Assembly: GCF_000425705.1 (NCBI RefSeq)
Contig: NZ_AUDY01000010.1
Span: forward strand, 372,001 to 436,000
Source: Halobacillus kuroshimensis DSM 18393
GTDB taxonomy: Bacteria; Bacillota; Bacilli; Bacillales; Halobacillaceae
DNA: 64,000 nucleotides
Direction of reading: 5' to 3'
Below, in pieces: positions 1 through 8,688 of this stretch (position 1 is the first letter of the stretch; each line of letters begins with the position of its first letter). Made by a program: the position numbers and the translations under genes. A model generated the notes under the pieces. The model was not told where the DNA came from, made no database searches, and was given only the letters and a program-made list of their open reading frames with translations.

Positions 1-1
1 A

Positions 2-508
2 GAATATGAAGAGGGGCCATTTGCGATCCGTTATCCGCGGGGTAACGCGAAAGGGATCGATACGGATAAACATATGAGGTCCATTCCCGTCGGCAGCTGG
101 GAAGTCCTGAAAGAGGGGACAGAGGCTGTCATCCTTACGTTCGGGACGACCATTGATGCAGCCCTTGATGCGGCGGGTCGCCTGGAAAAAGAAGGACGGT
201 CTGTGCGGGTGGTAAATGCCCGTTACATCAAACCGATGGACGAGTCTATGCTGCATGATATGATGAAGCAGGGGCTGCCGATTCTTACGGTAGAGGAAGC
301 GGTTCTGCTGGGAGGATTCGGTTCAGCAGTGCTTGAATTCGCTGAGGAAAACAATTACACCTCCCAATGGGTGCGCCGGATGGGCGTTCCAGACCGGTTC
401 ATCGAACACGGCAGTGTACCGAAACTCTGGGAAGAGATCGGGTTGACCCCGGAAAACATGGTGAAAAACCTAAAAGAATTGATACCTACAAAACAACAGA
501 GGGCATAA
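2..508 (+). CDS. dxs: 1-deoxy-D-xylulose-5-phosphate synthase, C-terminal part
   Basis: This is the C-terminal part of the thiamine-diphosphate enzyme that condenses pyruvate and glyceraldehyde-3-phosphate in the first step of the non-mevalonate isoprenoid pathway. The reading frame is open from base 2, and the first codons give [13 protein letters not shown], a conserved DXS stretch. The rest is the transketolase C-terminal domain (for example [17 protein letters not shown]). The gene starts outside the window, so the internal ATG at 74 is not its start. The stop lies 5 bases before tlyA, the same order as in Bacillus subtilis, which suggests co-transcription. Confidence 0.95.
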   Translation, partial: EYEEGPFAIRYPRGNAKGIDTDKHMRSIPVGSWEVLKEGTEAVILTFGTTIDAALDAAGRLEKEGRSVRVVNARYIKPMDESMLHDMMKQGLPILTVEEAVLLGGFGSAVLEFAEENNYTSQWVRRMGVPDRFIEHGSVPKLWEEIGLTPENMVKNLKELIPTKQQRA

Positions 509-513
509 ATCAT

Positions 514-1332
514 ATGGGCAGAAAAGTACGTTTAGATGTTTTACTTGTAGAAAAAGGCTATATAGAAACGCGTGAAAAAGCGAAACGGACCATCATGGCG
601 GGACTTGTTTTTCATGAGCAGGTCCGCCTTGATAAACCCGGCTTGAAAGTGGATGAGGAACTGGAATTGATTGTTAAAGGCCGTCCCATTCCGTATGTCA
701 GCCGCGGCGGATTAAAGCTTGAAAAAGCATTGAAGCACTTTGATCTTTCCGTTAAGGACAAGATTATGATTGATATCGGTTCATCCACCGGCGGTTTTAC
801 GGACTGCGCGCTTCAGAACGGTGCCAGGCTCAGCTATGCCGTGGATGTCGGATATAATCAGCTTGACTGGCGTCTCCGTAATCATGACCAGGTGGTCGTT
901 ATGGAACGGACCAATTTCCGATATGTGACGAAAGAGGATCTTACACACGGTCAGCCGCAGTTTGCTTCCATCGATGTCTCCTTCATATCCCTCCGTATCA
1001 TTCTGCCGGTTCTTGCTGAGATTCTGGAGCAGCAGGGAGATGTGGCAGCACTAATAAAACCACAGTTCGAAGCAGGTAGAGAACAGGTAGGGAAAAAAGG
1101 AATTGTAAGAGACCCATCGATTCATAAAGAGGTCGTAAAAACAATTCTTGATTTTGCTTCTGATCACGGATATTCTGTTTATGGACTCACTTTTTCTCCG
1201 ATTACCGGCGGGGATGGGAATATAGAATTCCTCGTCCATCTGCGGCTTGATGATGGCGGCAGCAGTGGAGAACAGGTGGATATCGATGCTGTAGTCAAAG
1301 AAGCGCATGAGGCGCACAGCAGAAACGCATAA
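514..1332 (+). CDS. tlyA: TlyA family rRNA 2'-O-methyltransferase / hemolysin-like protein
   Basis: The predicted product has 272 residues. An N-terminal S4 RNA-binding domain (about residues 1-65, starting RKVRLDVLLVEKGY) is followed by an FtsJ-like Rossmann methyltransferase domain whose SAM-binding motif is DIGSSTGGFTDC at about residues 87-98. Characterised members of the family methylate ribose in 16S and 23S rRNA. The ATG at 514 is preferred because it begins at the S4 domain and follows an AGAGGG ribosome site. A longer frame from 367 would run through dxs. The B. subtilis counterpart is yqxC, also between dxs and ahrC. Confidence 0.93.
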   Translation: MGRKVRLDVLLVEKGYIETREKAKRTIMAGLVFHEQVRLDKPGLKVDEELELIVKGRPIPYVSRGGLKLEKALKHFDLSVKDKIMIDIGSSTGGFTDCALQNGARLSYAVDVGYNQLDWRLRNHDQVVVMERTNFRYVTKEDLTHGQPQFASIDVSFISLRIILPVLAEILEQQGDVAALIKPQFEAGREQVGKKGIVRDPSIHKEVVKTILDFASDHGYSVYGLTFSPITGGDGNIEFLVHLRLDDGGSSGEQVDIDAVVKEAHEAHSRNA

Positions 1333-1339
1333 TGAGTGT

Positions 1340-1364
1340 AAAAGGGCTTAGCACAGGCCCTTTT
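1340..1364 (+). terminator. Hairpin between tlyA and argR
   Basis: Arms AAAAGGGC (1340-1347) and GCCCTTTT (1357-1364) enclose a 9-base loop. Only four T residues belong to the tail, so it may attenuate transcription rather than stop it, and argR may still be read from upstream. Confidence 0.5.
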
Positions 1365-1395
1365 CTTATGGAAGGACTTGAAACGGAGGATGGTC

Positions 1396-1845
1396 ATGAA
1401 CAAAGGACAACGTCACATCAAAATCAGGGAACTGATCACAAACGACGATATTGAAACCCAGGATGAGCTGGTCGATCGATTGAAGGGTATGGGATACAAT
1501 GTCACTCAGGCAACCGTATCCCGCGATATCAAAGAACTGCATCTTGTAAAGGTGCCGATGATGGATGGCCGGTACAAATACAGTCTCCCTGCAGATCAGC
1601 GCTTCAATCCGTTTGAAAAGCTGAAACGGCTCATGATGGATGCCTTTGTCAGTATAGATCGGGCCGGACATTTTATTATTTTGAAAACTCTGCCGGGAAA
1701 CGCCAATGCTGTAGGTGCTCTCGTGGATAATCTGGAATGGGATGAAATTATGGGGACCATCTGCGGAGATGATACCTGCTTAATTATCTGCCGCAGTGAA
1801 GATCATACGGAGTCAATTAGTGAGCAGTTGCTAAATATGCTATAA
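1396..1845 (+). CDS. argR: Arginine repressor ArgR/AhrC
   Basis: The product is 149 residues, the length of B. subtilis AhrC. The N-terminal winged helix-turn-helix includes [17 protein letters not shown]. The C-terminal oligomerisation and arginine-binding domain contains [21 protein letters not shown], with the conserved [10 protein letters not shown] near the end. The family represses arginine biosynthesis and activates catabolism when arginine binds. The ATG at 1396 follows GGAGGATGG. A start at 1378 would add six residues without family support. It lies 5 bases upstream of the recN ribosome site, as in B. subtilis. Confidence 0.95.
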   Translation: MNKGQRHIKIRELITNDDIETQDELVDRLKGMGYNVTQATVSRDIKELHLVKVPMMDGRYKYSLPADQRFNPFEKLKRLMMDAFVSIDRAGHFIILKTLPGNANAVGALVDNLEWDEIMGTICGDDTCLIICRSEDHTESISEQLLNML

Positions 1846-1862
1846 CTGAGGTGGATGGTTTC

Positions 1863-3590
1863 ATGCTAACAGAGTTGTCTATTCGTGATTTTGCAATCAT
1901 TGATGAGATCTCAATCACGTTCAAAGAAGGGTTAACTGTACTGACCGGTGAAACAGGTGCTGGTAAATCCATCATTATTGATGCGATCCAGCTTCTTTCC
2001 GGTGGTCGGGGATCCGTTGAGTTTGTTCGTCATGGAACAAAAAAAGCTGAAATTGAAGGGTTGTTTACCGTGCAGCCTGACCATCCGATCTATAAGGTCG
2101 GACAGAACTATGGTGTCGATATTGATGAGGACGGCATGGTGGTGCTTGAACGGACCATTACCCATCAGGGGAAAAGCATCTGCCGGGTGAATGGAAAGCT
2201 GGTTACACTCGGAATCATGAAGGAGTTCGGACATTCCTTGATAGACATTCACAGCCAGCATGAGACGCAGTCGCTTATGGATCCTGACCGGCACGTCGAG
2301 CTTCTTGATGTATTTGCCGGTGAAGAGCTTCGCTCGGTCCTGGACGAGTATGTAAGCGTTTATGACAAATACAGAACGATGAAGAAGCGTTATAAAGAAT
2401 TGAGTGAGAATGAACAGGAAATGGCTCAGCGTCTGGATCTGCTTGAATTTCAGCTCCGTGAGCTTCAAGGAGCTGAAATGCAGCCGCTTGAAGATGAAGA
2501 GCTTTCCGAAGAGCGGAAGAAACTCATGAATTTTGAGAAGGTGTACCAAGGCATTCATGATGCGTATTATTCTTTGTACGGGGAACAGCGCGGAATGGAC
2601 TGGCTGAGTCATGCAATGACCTCTTTGGAAAGTACATCCGATGTGGATGATAACCTGGCAAAACTTTCGGAAGAAATGACGAACACATATTACCTGATGG
2701 AAGAAATGACGTTTAAGCTGAGTAATCAGATGGCAGAGCTCGAATTTGACCCTGAAAGACTCAACCAGATCGAATCCCGGCTGAACGAACTGAACCGTCT
2801 GAAGAAGAAGTACGGAGCTACGGTGGATGATATGCTGCAGTATGCTTCACGGATTGAAGAGGAGATTGATGAAATCCGCAATAAAGATTCTCATCTGAGT
2901 AAGATGGAGAGTGAAATTGCCGAATTGTCCGAGGATGCTCTTCTTGAGGCGCAGGGGATGCGTGAAATCCGTGTGAAAGCTGCAGATCAGCTGGCTGAAT
3001 TCATTCATGTAGAATTGAGAGATCTTTACTTGGAGAAAGCAGCTTTTGCTGTGGACCTGCAGACGAAACCGGGGAAACAAGGAGATCCGGAACTGGATGG
3101 TACTCCTGTCCAGCTGCTGCCGAACGGTATTGATTTAGTGAAATTCCTGATCACGACCAATCCCGGAGAGCCGTTGAAGGAACTACATAAAGTAGCATCC
3201 GGGGGTGAGATGTCCCGGATTATGCTTGCGTTGAAGCGGATTTTCTCTCGTCATCAGGGCATTACAAGCGTGATTTTTGATGAAGTGGATACGGGTGTCA
3301 GCGGAAGAGTGGCCCAGGCAATTGCTGAGAAGATTTACGGGATCTCAGAGGGATCACAGGTGCTCTGTATTTCCCACCTGCCACAGGTAGCGGCTATGGC
3401 GGATACACATGTCCGCATTGAAAAACGTGTGGAGGATGAGCGGACGTCGACAGCAGCCAAGGAACTTTCAATGGACGAAAAAGCTGACGAAATCTCCCGC
3501 ATGATTACCGGAGCAGAATTAACCGCTACAACCGTTGAGCATGCGCGGGAACTGCTTACGATGGCAGATAAACATAAAAGTAAATCATAA
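1863..3590 (+). CDS. recN: DNA repair protein RecN
   Basis: RecN is an SMC-like ATPase that acts early in double-strand-break repair. The 575-residue product has the Walker A motif GETGAGKS near residue 30, a long charged coiled-coil centre (about 150-370), an ABC signature in KVASGGEMSRIMLALKRI, and Walker B in VIFDEVDTGVSG, followed by the CISHLPQVAA block. The ATG at 1863 is chosen because GAGGTGG at 1848-1854 is ideally spaced from it. The upstream GTG at 1851 lies inside that ribosome site. A strong terminator follows. Confidence 0.96.
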   Translation: MLTELSIRDFAIIDEISITFKEGLTVLTGETGAGKSIIIDAIQLLSGGRGSVEFVRHGTKKAEIEGLFTVQPDHPIYKVGQNYGVDIDEDGMVVLERTITHQGKSICRVNGKLVTLGIMKEFGHSLIDIHSQHETQSLMDPDRHVELLDVFAGEELRSVLDEYVSVYDKYRTMKKRYKELSENEQEMAQRLDLLEFQLRELQGAEMQPLEDEELSEERKKLMNFEKVYQGIHDAYYSLYGEQRGMDWLSHAMTSLESTSDVDDNLAKLSEEMTNTYYLMEEMTFKLSNQMAELEFDPERLNQIESRLNELNRLKKKYGATVDDMLQYASRIEEEIDEIRNKDSHLSKMESEIAELSEDALLEAQGMREIRVKAADQLAEFIHVELRDLYLEKAAFAVDLQTKPGKQGDPELDGTPVQLLPNGIDLVKFLITTNPGEPLKELHKVASGGEMSRIMLALKRIFSRHQGITSVIFDEVDTGVSGRVAQAIAEKIYGISEGSQVLCISHLPQVAAMADTHVRIEKRVEDERTSTAAKELSMDEKADEISRMITGAELTATTVEHARELLTMADKHKSKS

Positions 3591-3600
3591 TGATGAACCT

Positions 3601-3633
3601 AAGCGCATGGACGAGTCCATGCGCTTTTGTTTG
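3601..3633 (+). terminator. Rho-independent terminator after recN
   Basis: AAGCGCATGGAC (3601-3612) and GTCCATGCGCTT (3615-3626) form a perfect 12-bp stem with a very tight loop, followed by TTTTGTTTG. It separates recN from spoIVB, so spoIVB needs its own promoter within 3634-3813. A CATTATA at 3763-3769 there resembles a sigma-F/G -10 element, but no good -35 element is visible. Confidence 0.85.
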
Positions 3634-3813
3634 TTTTATCATTTCCACCGACACACCTCTTTATACAACGTTTACCTATACGTTGGAGAATGTTTCAAAG
3701 CAAGGCAAACGGTACTATAATTACTCAGATTATGCTCGTTTAAAAAGGATTAAGGAAGACCACATTATAAGTAAGCCATTTAGTTGGTACTGGAGTACAA
3801 GGAGAGTGAACCC

Positions 3814-5046
3814 GTGAAAAATCAAGCCTTTAACTATATATGTGGTTCTGTTCTCCTGCTGTTTATGCTTATTTTGCCCTTTTATGCCCCTGTCCAGCAC
3901 TATCTATCCATCCCGACAGAAGTAAAGGTCGGCGCCAGCCCTGATCAGCATTCTGTTGATCAGGAAGCGTGGACGGCGTTTTCGTCCACAAATGATCACG
4001 AAGTGTTTTATGAATTTGCAGGTGTACCGGTTAAGAAAACAAGCCTGGAGCCGTTCAAAGATATCCGGTTGATCCCCGGCGGTCAGTCGGTAGGTGTAGA
4101 GCTTCATACGAAAGGTGTGCTTGTCGTAGGGCACCACCTTGTAAACGGCAAAGGCGAACAACGGACTTCGCCAGGAGAACAAGCGGAAATTCTCATCGGC
4201 GACATCCTGCTTGAAGGTAATGGAGAGGAAATTAACAGTATGGAGAAATTATCCTCCATCGTAAAGGAAACCGGAGAAAAGGAAGAATCCCTGGAACTGA
4301 AAATTAAACGGGGAAAGGAAATAACGACGGCAAGTCTGACGCCGGCCTACAACCCGCGGGAAAAGGAATATCAGATTGGTCTGTATATTCGTGATTCTGC
4401 AGCCGGCATAGGGACAATGACTTTTTATGATCCTGAAACGAAAAAGTACGGCGCTCTCGGTCATGTCATTTCGGATATGGATACGAAAAAGCCGATTGAA
4501 ATCCATGAAGGCACCATTGTCAAATCGCAGGTCACCTCCATTGAAAAAGGAGCACAGGGCGTTCCAGGAGAGAAAAAAGCCAGGTTTTCCTTGAGGAACG
4601 ACCGCCTCGGAATCATCACCAAAAACACGCCGTTCGGTATCTTTGGAACATTGGATGATGATATGACGAATGAGGAATACCCGGAGGGACTTCCGATCGG
4701 TTTCGCAGAACAGGTGGAAGAAGGTCCGGCTCAAATCATGACGGTCCTTGACGGGGAAAAAATGCAGACCTTCGATGTGGAGATTGTCAGCAATATGCCA
4801 AAGAAATCTGCGGTGACAAAAGGAATGATTGTTAAAATCACAGACCCTGAACTTCTGGATAAAACGGGAGGAATTGTTCAGGGGATGAGTGGCAGCCCGA
4901 TCATCCAGAATGGAAAAATCATCGGTGCAGTGACCCATGTGTTTGTCAATGATCCGACAAGCGGATACGGCGTCCATATTGAATGGATGCTTCAGGAAGC
5001 AGGTATTTCCCTTCATGAAGAAGAAGGGGAAAAGAAAGCAGGCTAG
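3814..5046 (+). CDS. spoIVB: SpoIVB serine peptidase (sporulation checkpoint)
   Basis: In sporulating bacilli SpoIVB is made in the forespore and signals across the intermembrane space to activate pro-sigma-K processing. The 410-residue product has an N-terminal hydrophobic segment (about residues 7-27), a PDZ-like region (about 95-175) and an S55-type peptidase domain. The serine motif GMSGSPI lies near residue 350 and the GALGHVI histidine region near 210. The GTG at 3814 follows AAGGAGAG. The upstream ATG at 3784 precedes that ribosome site and adds residues without family support. spo0A follows, as in B. subtilis. Confidence 0.94.
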   Translation: MKNQAFNYICGSVLLLFMLILPFYAPVQHYLSIPTEVKVGASPDQHSVDQEAWTAFSSTNDHEVFYEFAGVPVKKTSLEPFKDIRLIPGGQSVGVELHTKGVLVVGHHLVNGKGEQRTSPGEQAEILIGDILLEGNGEEINSMEKLSSIVKETGEKEESLELKIKRGKEITTASLTPAYNPREKEYQIGLYIRDSAAGIGTMTFYDPETKKYGALGHVISDMDTKKPIEIHEGTIVKSQVTSIEKGAQGVPGEKKARFSLRNDRLGIITKNTPFGIFGTLDDDMTNEEYPEGLPIGFAEQVEEGPAQIMTVLDGEKMQTFDVEIVSNMPKKSAVTKGMIVKITDPELLDKTGGIVQGMSGSPIIQNGKIIGAVTHVFVNDPTSGYGVHIEWMLQEAGISLHEEEGEKKAG

Positions 5047-5076
5047 GAGCTCATAAAGGGCTCCTTTTCCTTTTTG
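5045..5076 (+). terminator. Terminator after spoIVB
   Basis: AGGAGC (5045-5050) and GCTCCT (5060-5065) form a 6-bp stem with a T-rich tail. It begins within the last bases of the spoIVB stop codon. Confidence 0.65.
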
Positions 5077-5116
5077 TCGACAAATTTCGACAAAACTGAC
5101 CGGTCATATGTCGAAT
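5073..5116 (+). promoter_or_regulatory. Cluster of 0A boxes upstream of spo0A
   Basis: Three matches to the Spo0A box core TGTCGAA are visible. They are TGTCGAC at 5075-5081, a perfect TTTTGTCGAAA on the minus strand at 5085-5095, and ATGTCGAA at 5108-5115. Spo0A~P is known to autoregulate spo0A through such boxes in B. subtilis. Binding here is inferred. Confidence 0.75.
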
Positions 5117-5178
5117 ACATACGAAAAAACGAGTATTTTTAAGCATTTGCCAGATATTCTCTAATTCCTTATATTTTT

Positions 5179-5187
5179 TGTTATAAT
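5179..5187 (+). promoter_or_regulatory. Extended -10 vegetative promoter of spo0A
   Basis: TGTTATAAT at 5179-5187 is a perfect extended -10 element (TGnTATAAT). No good -35 is present, which is typical of extended -10 promoters. It fits the vegetative Pv promoter known for spo0A. Confidence 0.65.
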
Positions 5188-5190
5188 AAA

Positions 5191-5218
5191 AAAGGAATGT
5201 TTCTTATGCCTGTCGAAT
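5191..5218 (+). promoter_or_regulatory. Sigma-H-type promoter of spo0A with overlapping 0A box
   Basis: AAAGGAATG (5191-5199), a 12-base spacer, then GTCGAAT (5212-5218) matches the sigma-H consensus RnAGGAWWW-N11/12-RnnGAAT at all but the last -35 base. The -10 region coincides with another TGTCGAA box at 5211-5217. This corresponds to the sporulation promoter Ps, and Spo0A bound there could modulate it directly. Confidence 0.7.
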
Positions 5219-5268
5219 ACGTGTATTACGGAAATAAAGAGGACTATTCTCTTAAGGAGGAAAAAGGA

Positions 5269-6048
5269 ATGGAAAAGATTCAAGTGTGTTTGGCTGATGA
5301 TAATAGAGAGCTGGTAAAGCTTCTTGAAGAGTATTTTGAAGACACTCACGATATAGAAGTGGTCGGTACTTCCTACAATGGAAAAGACTGTCTGCAAATG
5401 GTCGAAGAGAAGAAACCGGACGTGCTGATTTTGGATATCATTATGCCGCATCTCGACGGTCTTGCTGTGTTGAACAAGCTGAGGGATATGGACAAGCATC
5501 CTGAGGTCATTATGTTAACAGCGTTCGGGCAGGAAGAAGTGACGAAAAAAGCTGTCGAACTTGGAGCGGCTTATTTTATGATGAAGCCATTCGATCTTGA
5601 TCACCTTGGAGAGCAGGTCCGCCAGATCAAACATGCCGGCGATCCAATCAATCGTGCCCTCGGCAGCAGTTATTCCTCAGCAAGATCGAAAAAACCGGAT
5701 CTGGATACAAGCATCACCCATATCATTCATGAAGTCGGGGTGCCGGCCCACATTAAAGGGTATCAGTACCTTCGTGAAGCCATCACAATGGTTTATAAAG
5801 ATTTGGAACTGCTTGGATCCATTACAAAAGTTCTTTATCCAGATATCGCCACTAAATATAATACGACCGCTTCCCGTGTCGAACGGGCCATCCGCCACGC
5901 CATTGAAGTAGCTTGGAACAGAGGCAATATCGATGCTATTTCCTCCTTGTTCGGCTATACGATTTCCAATACAAAAGCAAAACCCACGAACAGCGAATTC
6001 ATCGCGATGGTGGCTGATCGTCTCCGCCTGGAGCATCGAGCAAGCTAA
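5269..6048 (+). CDS. spo0A: Sporulation master response regulator Spo0A
   Basis: The product has 259 residues. The N-terminal receiver domain carries the acidic pair DD at about residues 10-11, the phospho-acceptor Asp in [14 protein letters not shown], Thr in MLTAFG and Lys in MMKPFD. A linker leads to the Spo0A-specific C-terminal DNA-binding domain, with the signature region [20 protein letters not shown]. The ATG at 5269 follows AAGGAGGAAAAAGG. The longer frame from 5197 would start inside the sigma-H promoter. It receives phosphate through the phosphorelay and controls entry into sporulation. Confidence 0.97.
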   Translation: MEKIQVCLADDNRELVKLLEEYFEDTHDIEVVGTSYNGKDCLQMVEEKKPDVLILDIIMPHLDGLAVLNKLRDMDKHPEVIMLTAFGQEEVTKKAVELGAAYFMMKPFDLDHLGEQVRQIKHAGDPINRALGSSYSSARSKKPDLDTSITHIIHEVGVPAHIKGYQYLREAITMVYKDLELLGSITKVLYPDIATKYNTTASRVERAIRHAIEVAWNRGNIDAISSLFGYTISNTKAKPTNSEFIAMVADRLRLEHRAS

Positions 6049-6055
6049 TCCATTG

Positions 6056-6090
6056 AAAAAGCACGTATGTGACAACATACGTGCTTTTTT
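6056..6090. terminator. Bidirectional terminator between spo0A and a convergent gene
   Basis: AAAAAGCACGTATGT (6056-6070) and ACATACGTGCTTTTT (6075-6089) form a perfect 15-bp stem with loop GACA. A-tracts and T-tracts on both sides let it serve spo0A and the leftward gene whose stop codon begins at 6089. Confidence 0.88.
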
Positions 6091-6361
6091 ATGTCATTAG
6101 CTGTTTAATTTGACCTGCGAGTTCTGCGTTATCATAAACCCCTTCGTCAATGGAGAAGAGCTCCTCCTTCAAGAAATCATGGGCTTCCTTATCGACAAAG
6201 GCAAGGCCGTCGAGGTTAATCAACCGGTAACTGAAAGGAAGGTCCAAATATTGAATAATGACATATCTGTGTCCTTGATCAAAATAGCTGCAAAGGACAG
6301 ACATTTCGCTGTTTTCTGGATAATATCGTGTTCCACCGAACCCGTCATTCATCAAAACCAT
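6089..6361 (-). CDS. Conserved-looking hypothetical protein, 90 aa
   Basis: I do not recognise this family. The product begins MVLMNDGFGGTRYYPE and contains a region rich in aromatic residues (HRYVIIQYLDLPFSYRLINLDG), ending in an acidic, mostly helical part (KEAHDFLKEELFSIDEG). No signal peptide or membrane segment is seen. The start at 6361 is chosen because AGGAGGAAGG lies 8 bases upstream. Earlier in-frame starts encode an AT-rich hydrophobic run with no ribosome site. It is monocistronic, convergent with spo0A and divergent from the aspartokinase gene. Confidence 0.7.
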   Translation of the reverse strand: MVLMNDGFGGTRYYPENSEMSVLCSYFDQGHRYVIIQYLDLPFSYRLINLDGLAFVDKEAHDFLKEELFSIDEGVYDNAELAGQIKQLMT

Positions 6362-6512
6362 CTGATCACCCTTCCTCCTAGTATCCATAATATAGGATAA
6401 TGAACAAATATGTAACAAATTTATAAGGAAATTGTAAAAAACTTGTAGAAATATAAGAAAAAAAGTTTTTGAAAATTTTTTGATAAATCTGTTCAACTTT
6501 GCACCTCATTTG

Positions 6513-6521
6513 TGTTACAAT
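6513..6521 (+). promoter_or_regulatory. Extended -10 promoter of the aspartokinase gene
   Basis: TGTTACAAT at 6513-6521 is an extended -10 element 46 bases before the start codon. The -35 region is poor. The leader is short and shows no lysine-riboswitch structure. Confidence 0.45.
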
Positions 6522-6566
6522 TCTTAATTATTAATTACTTTGGTACTCTAATGAGGTGTTGTACAT

Positions 6567-7916
6567 ATGAAAGTCGTAAAATTTGGCGGCAGCTCCGTTG
6601 CCGATGCAGGACAGCTCCAAAAAGTGAAGAATATCGTTACATCTGAAGACAATCGTCGTGTTGTCGTCGTCTCCGCCCCTGGGAAACGATACAGCGGCGA
6701 TCAGAAAGTGACCGATCTGCTCATCAAACTGGGCGAATCAATCCAACACGATCAGGTTGACCATGAGGTATATAAAATGATCGTTGACCGTTTTCAATCG
6801 ATGGTAGATGAGTTGAACCTTCCGCTGAATGTATTGGAAGAAGTGAGGAAGCGGTTGGAGTTCTCAATGGAGCAGGTGCAGAAAAAAGAAGCCAAAGCCA
6901 TAGACTCCCTGAAATCCTGTGGTGAAGATGGGACTGCATTAATCTTGAGCGCTTATTTAAGACAGGAAGGCTATGATTCCTCGTATGTAAATCCGAAGGA
7001 AGCGGGCATTCTGGTTCGTGATGAGCCAGGTGGCGCTCTTGTGTTAGAAGAAAGTTTCGACCAGCTTTACCGTTTAAGGGAGCGCAGGGAAATCCTCGTG
7101 ATTCCTGGATTTTTCGGTTATACACCTGAAGGGACACTCGTGACCTTCTCCAGAGGTGGATCGGATATTACTGGTTCGATTGTTGCAGCAGGGCTGCAGG
7201 CGGAGCTTTATGAGAACTTCACCGATGTGGATTCAGTCTATTGTGTGAATCCGATGTATGTGGACCGGCCGAAGGAACTTACATCTCTGACTTACAGGGA
7301 GATGCGTGAATTATCGTATGCCGGCTTTTCGGTTTTTCATGATGAAGCGCTTATTCCTGCTTTTAAAGCTAAAATTCCCGTCTGTATTAAAAACACAAAC
7401 AACCCTTCCGCCCCTGGTACGATGATTACAGCAGATCTGCCTGACCGTGAATCCCATGTAGTGGGAATTGCCAGTGACAAAGGCTTTCTTAACTTGTATG
7501 TCAGTAAATACTTGATGAACAGAGAGCTTGGTTTTGGGCGGAAACTTCTGCAGATTCTGGAAGATGAAGGAGTCTCTTTTGAGCATGCACCTTCTGGAAT
7601 CGATGACATGTCTGTTGTACTAAGGGATCACCAGCTTCCGCCGGAGAAAGAGAAAGTGGTTGTCGGCAGAATTAAGGAAGAATTGAAAGTGGACACGGTT
7701 ATCATTGAACGGGATATGGCAATGATTATGATCGTGGGAGAAGGAATGAACCAGACCATCGGAATTGCCAGCCAGGCAGCCTGTGCCTTCAGAGAAGCCG
7801 ATGTGAACATCGAGATGATTAACCAGGGATCTTCTGAGGTTTCCATGATGTTTGGGGTGAAGACAGAAGGACTGGCCGATGCTGTTCAGTCGTTATACCG
7901 TACATTTTTTGAATAA
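6567..7916 (+). CDS. yclM: Aspartate kinase, class III (YclM/ThrD type)
   Basis: Aspartate kinase phosphorylates aspartate in the first step toward lysine, threonine, methionine and diaminopimelate. The 449-residue product starts with the hallmark KVVKFGGSSVADA and has the catalytic FSRGGSDITGSI region near residue 200, followed by two C-terminal ACT domains (about 290-449, with NQTIGIASQAACAFREA in the second). Length and the intact single-polypeptide kinase domain match B. subtilis YclM (aspartokinase III) rather than the overlapping alpha/beta LysC type. Which amino acid inhibits it cannot be read from sequence. It stands alone, with its own promoter and terminator. Confidence 0.9.
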   Translation: MKVVKFGGSSVADAGQLQKVKNIVTSEDNRRVVVVSAPGKRYSGDQKVTDLLIKLGESIQHDQVDHEVYKMIVDRFQSMVDELNLPLNVLEEVRKRLEFSMEQVQKKEAKAIDSLKSCGEDGTALILSAYLRQEGYDSSYVNPKEAGILVRDEPGGALVLEESFDQLYRLRERREILVIPGFFGYTPEGTLVTFSRGGSDITGSIVAAGLQAELYENFTDVDSVYCVNPMYVDRPKELTSLTYREMRELSYAGFSVFHDEALIPAFKAKIPVCIKNTNNPSAPGTMITADLPDRESHVVGIASDKGFLNLYVSKYLMNRELGFGRKLLQILEDEGVSFEHAPSGIDDMSVVLRDHQLPPEKEKVVVGRIKEELKVDTVIIERDMAMIMIVGEGMNQTIGIASQAACAFREADVNIEMINQGSSEVSMMFGVKTEGLADAVQSLYRTFFE

Positions 7917-7923
7917 CAGATAG

Positions 7924-7963
7924 AAAAAGACGAAGCCCTTATGACCGGGGCTTCGTCTTTTTT
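7924..7963. terminator. Shared bidirectional terminator
   Basis: The stem AAAGACGAAGCCC (7926-7938) pairs with GGGCTTCGTCTTT (7948-7960), with A- and T-tracts at the ends. The last codons and stop (7939-7941) of the convergent exonuclease gene lie inside the hairpin, so the same bases code protein and end both transcripts. Confidence 0.85.
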
Positions 7964-8688
7964 AGACCATCTAACTGCTGGTATAAATCATTCAGCGTGT
8001 GAATGCCATGCTGTTCGGTCTTCTCCAAAAGGAAACGGAACAACTCTGCAGTCATAATGGCATCATTCAAGGCATGGTGCCGGTCCCTTTTTTCAATGCC
8101 GACATGTTTCAATAGTGGATCGAGCTGATGACGGACATGCGGGAGCAGCCATTGGGCCATCACCTGGGAATCAATCACGTGCGGGTCATAGTCAGGGAGC
8201 TTCCATCGTTTCAACATCGTTTTGAGAAAACGCATATCAAATTTAGCTGGATGAGCGACTAAGACGGATCCTTCGCTGAACTCCATGAAAGATTGAAACC
8301 CTTCTATAAAGGGGCTGGCGTTTTTCAACTGATCCTTGGAAAGGCCTGTAAGGCGGAGAGTCTGCTTGTTGACAGGCCGGATCGGCCGGATCACTTGATA
8401 AAACGTCTTCCTGTGACAGGCATTCCATCCGTTCAGACGAATCGCCCCGATGGAAATGATCTCGTGACCGATCTCAGGAAGAAAGCCGGTGGTCTCTAAA
8501 TCGAAGATGGTAAAATCGAGAGAGGTCAGCGACTGTTCTTTGAAGTGCGCCTCTTTCCCGGCCTCGTGAAGCCTCTGTTCCAGCTGGTGATACGTATGCC
8601 ATTTTAAATAAGGCTTTATCTTGTAATAATATAAAGGTTTTTCAAAAAGCAGATACTTTATGATCTGTAAGTCAACAGGTAACATCAA
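7939..8688 (-). CDS. DnaQ-like 3'-5' exonuclease (DEDD family)
   Basis: The 249-residue product has the epsilon-type exonuclease core. Exo I is FTIFDLETTGF (about residues 59-69), Exo II is VLVAHPAKFDMRFL near 138-151, and Exo III is RHHALNDAIMTAEL near 206-219, giving the DEDDh residue set. An N-terminal extension of about 55 residues precedes the domain. It is not the replicative polC proofreading unit, and the substrate is unknown. Its start overlaps the stop of the upstream CBS/nucleotidyltransferase gene by ATGA, so the two are translationally coupled and probably act together. Confidence 0.9.
   Translation of the reverse strand: MMLPVDLQIIKYLLFEKPLYYYKIKPYLKWHTYHQLEQRLHEAGKEAHFKEQSLTSLDFTIFDLETTGFLPEIGHEIISIGAIRLNGWNACHRKTFYQVIRPIRPVNKQTLRLTGLSKDQLKNASPFIEGFQSFMEFSEGSVLVAHPAKFDMRFLKTMLKRWKLPDYDPHVIDSQVMAQWLLPHVRHQLDPLLKHVGIEKRDRHHALNDAIMTAELFRFLLEKTEQHGIHTLNDLYQQLDGLKKTKPRS

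Noticed and set aside
1932-2612. 226-codon frame antisense to recN
   Set aside because: It is a shadow of the recN codon pattern, without a ribosome site or family match.
3634-3813. Sigma-F/G promoter for spoIVB
   Set aside because: CATTATA fits a -10 element, but no GHATR sequence lies 17-18 bases upstream, so no call was made.
4249-5016. 255-codon frame antisense to spoIVB
   Set aside because: It lies entirely inside a well-supported gene and has no recognisable protein features.
6370-6566. Lysine riboswitch before the aspartokinase gene
   Set aside because: The leader is short and AT-rich and lacks the stems of an L-box. The promoter is only 46 bases from the start codon.
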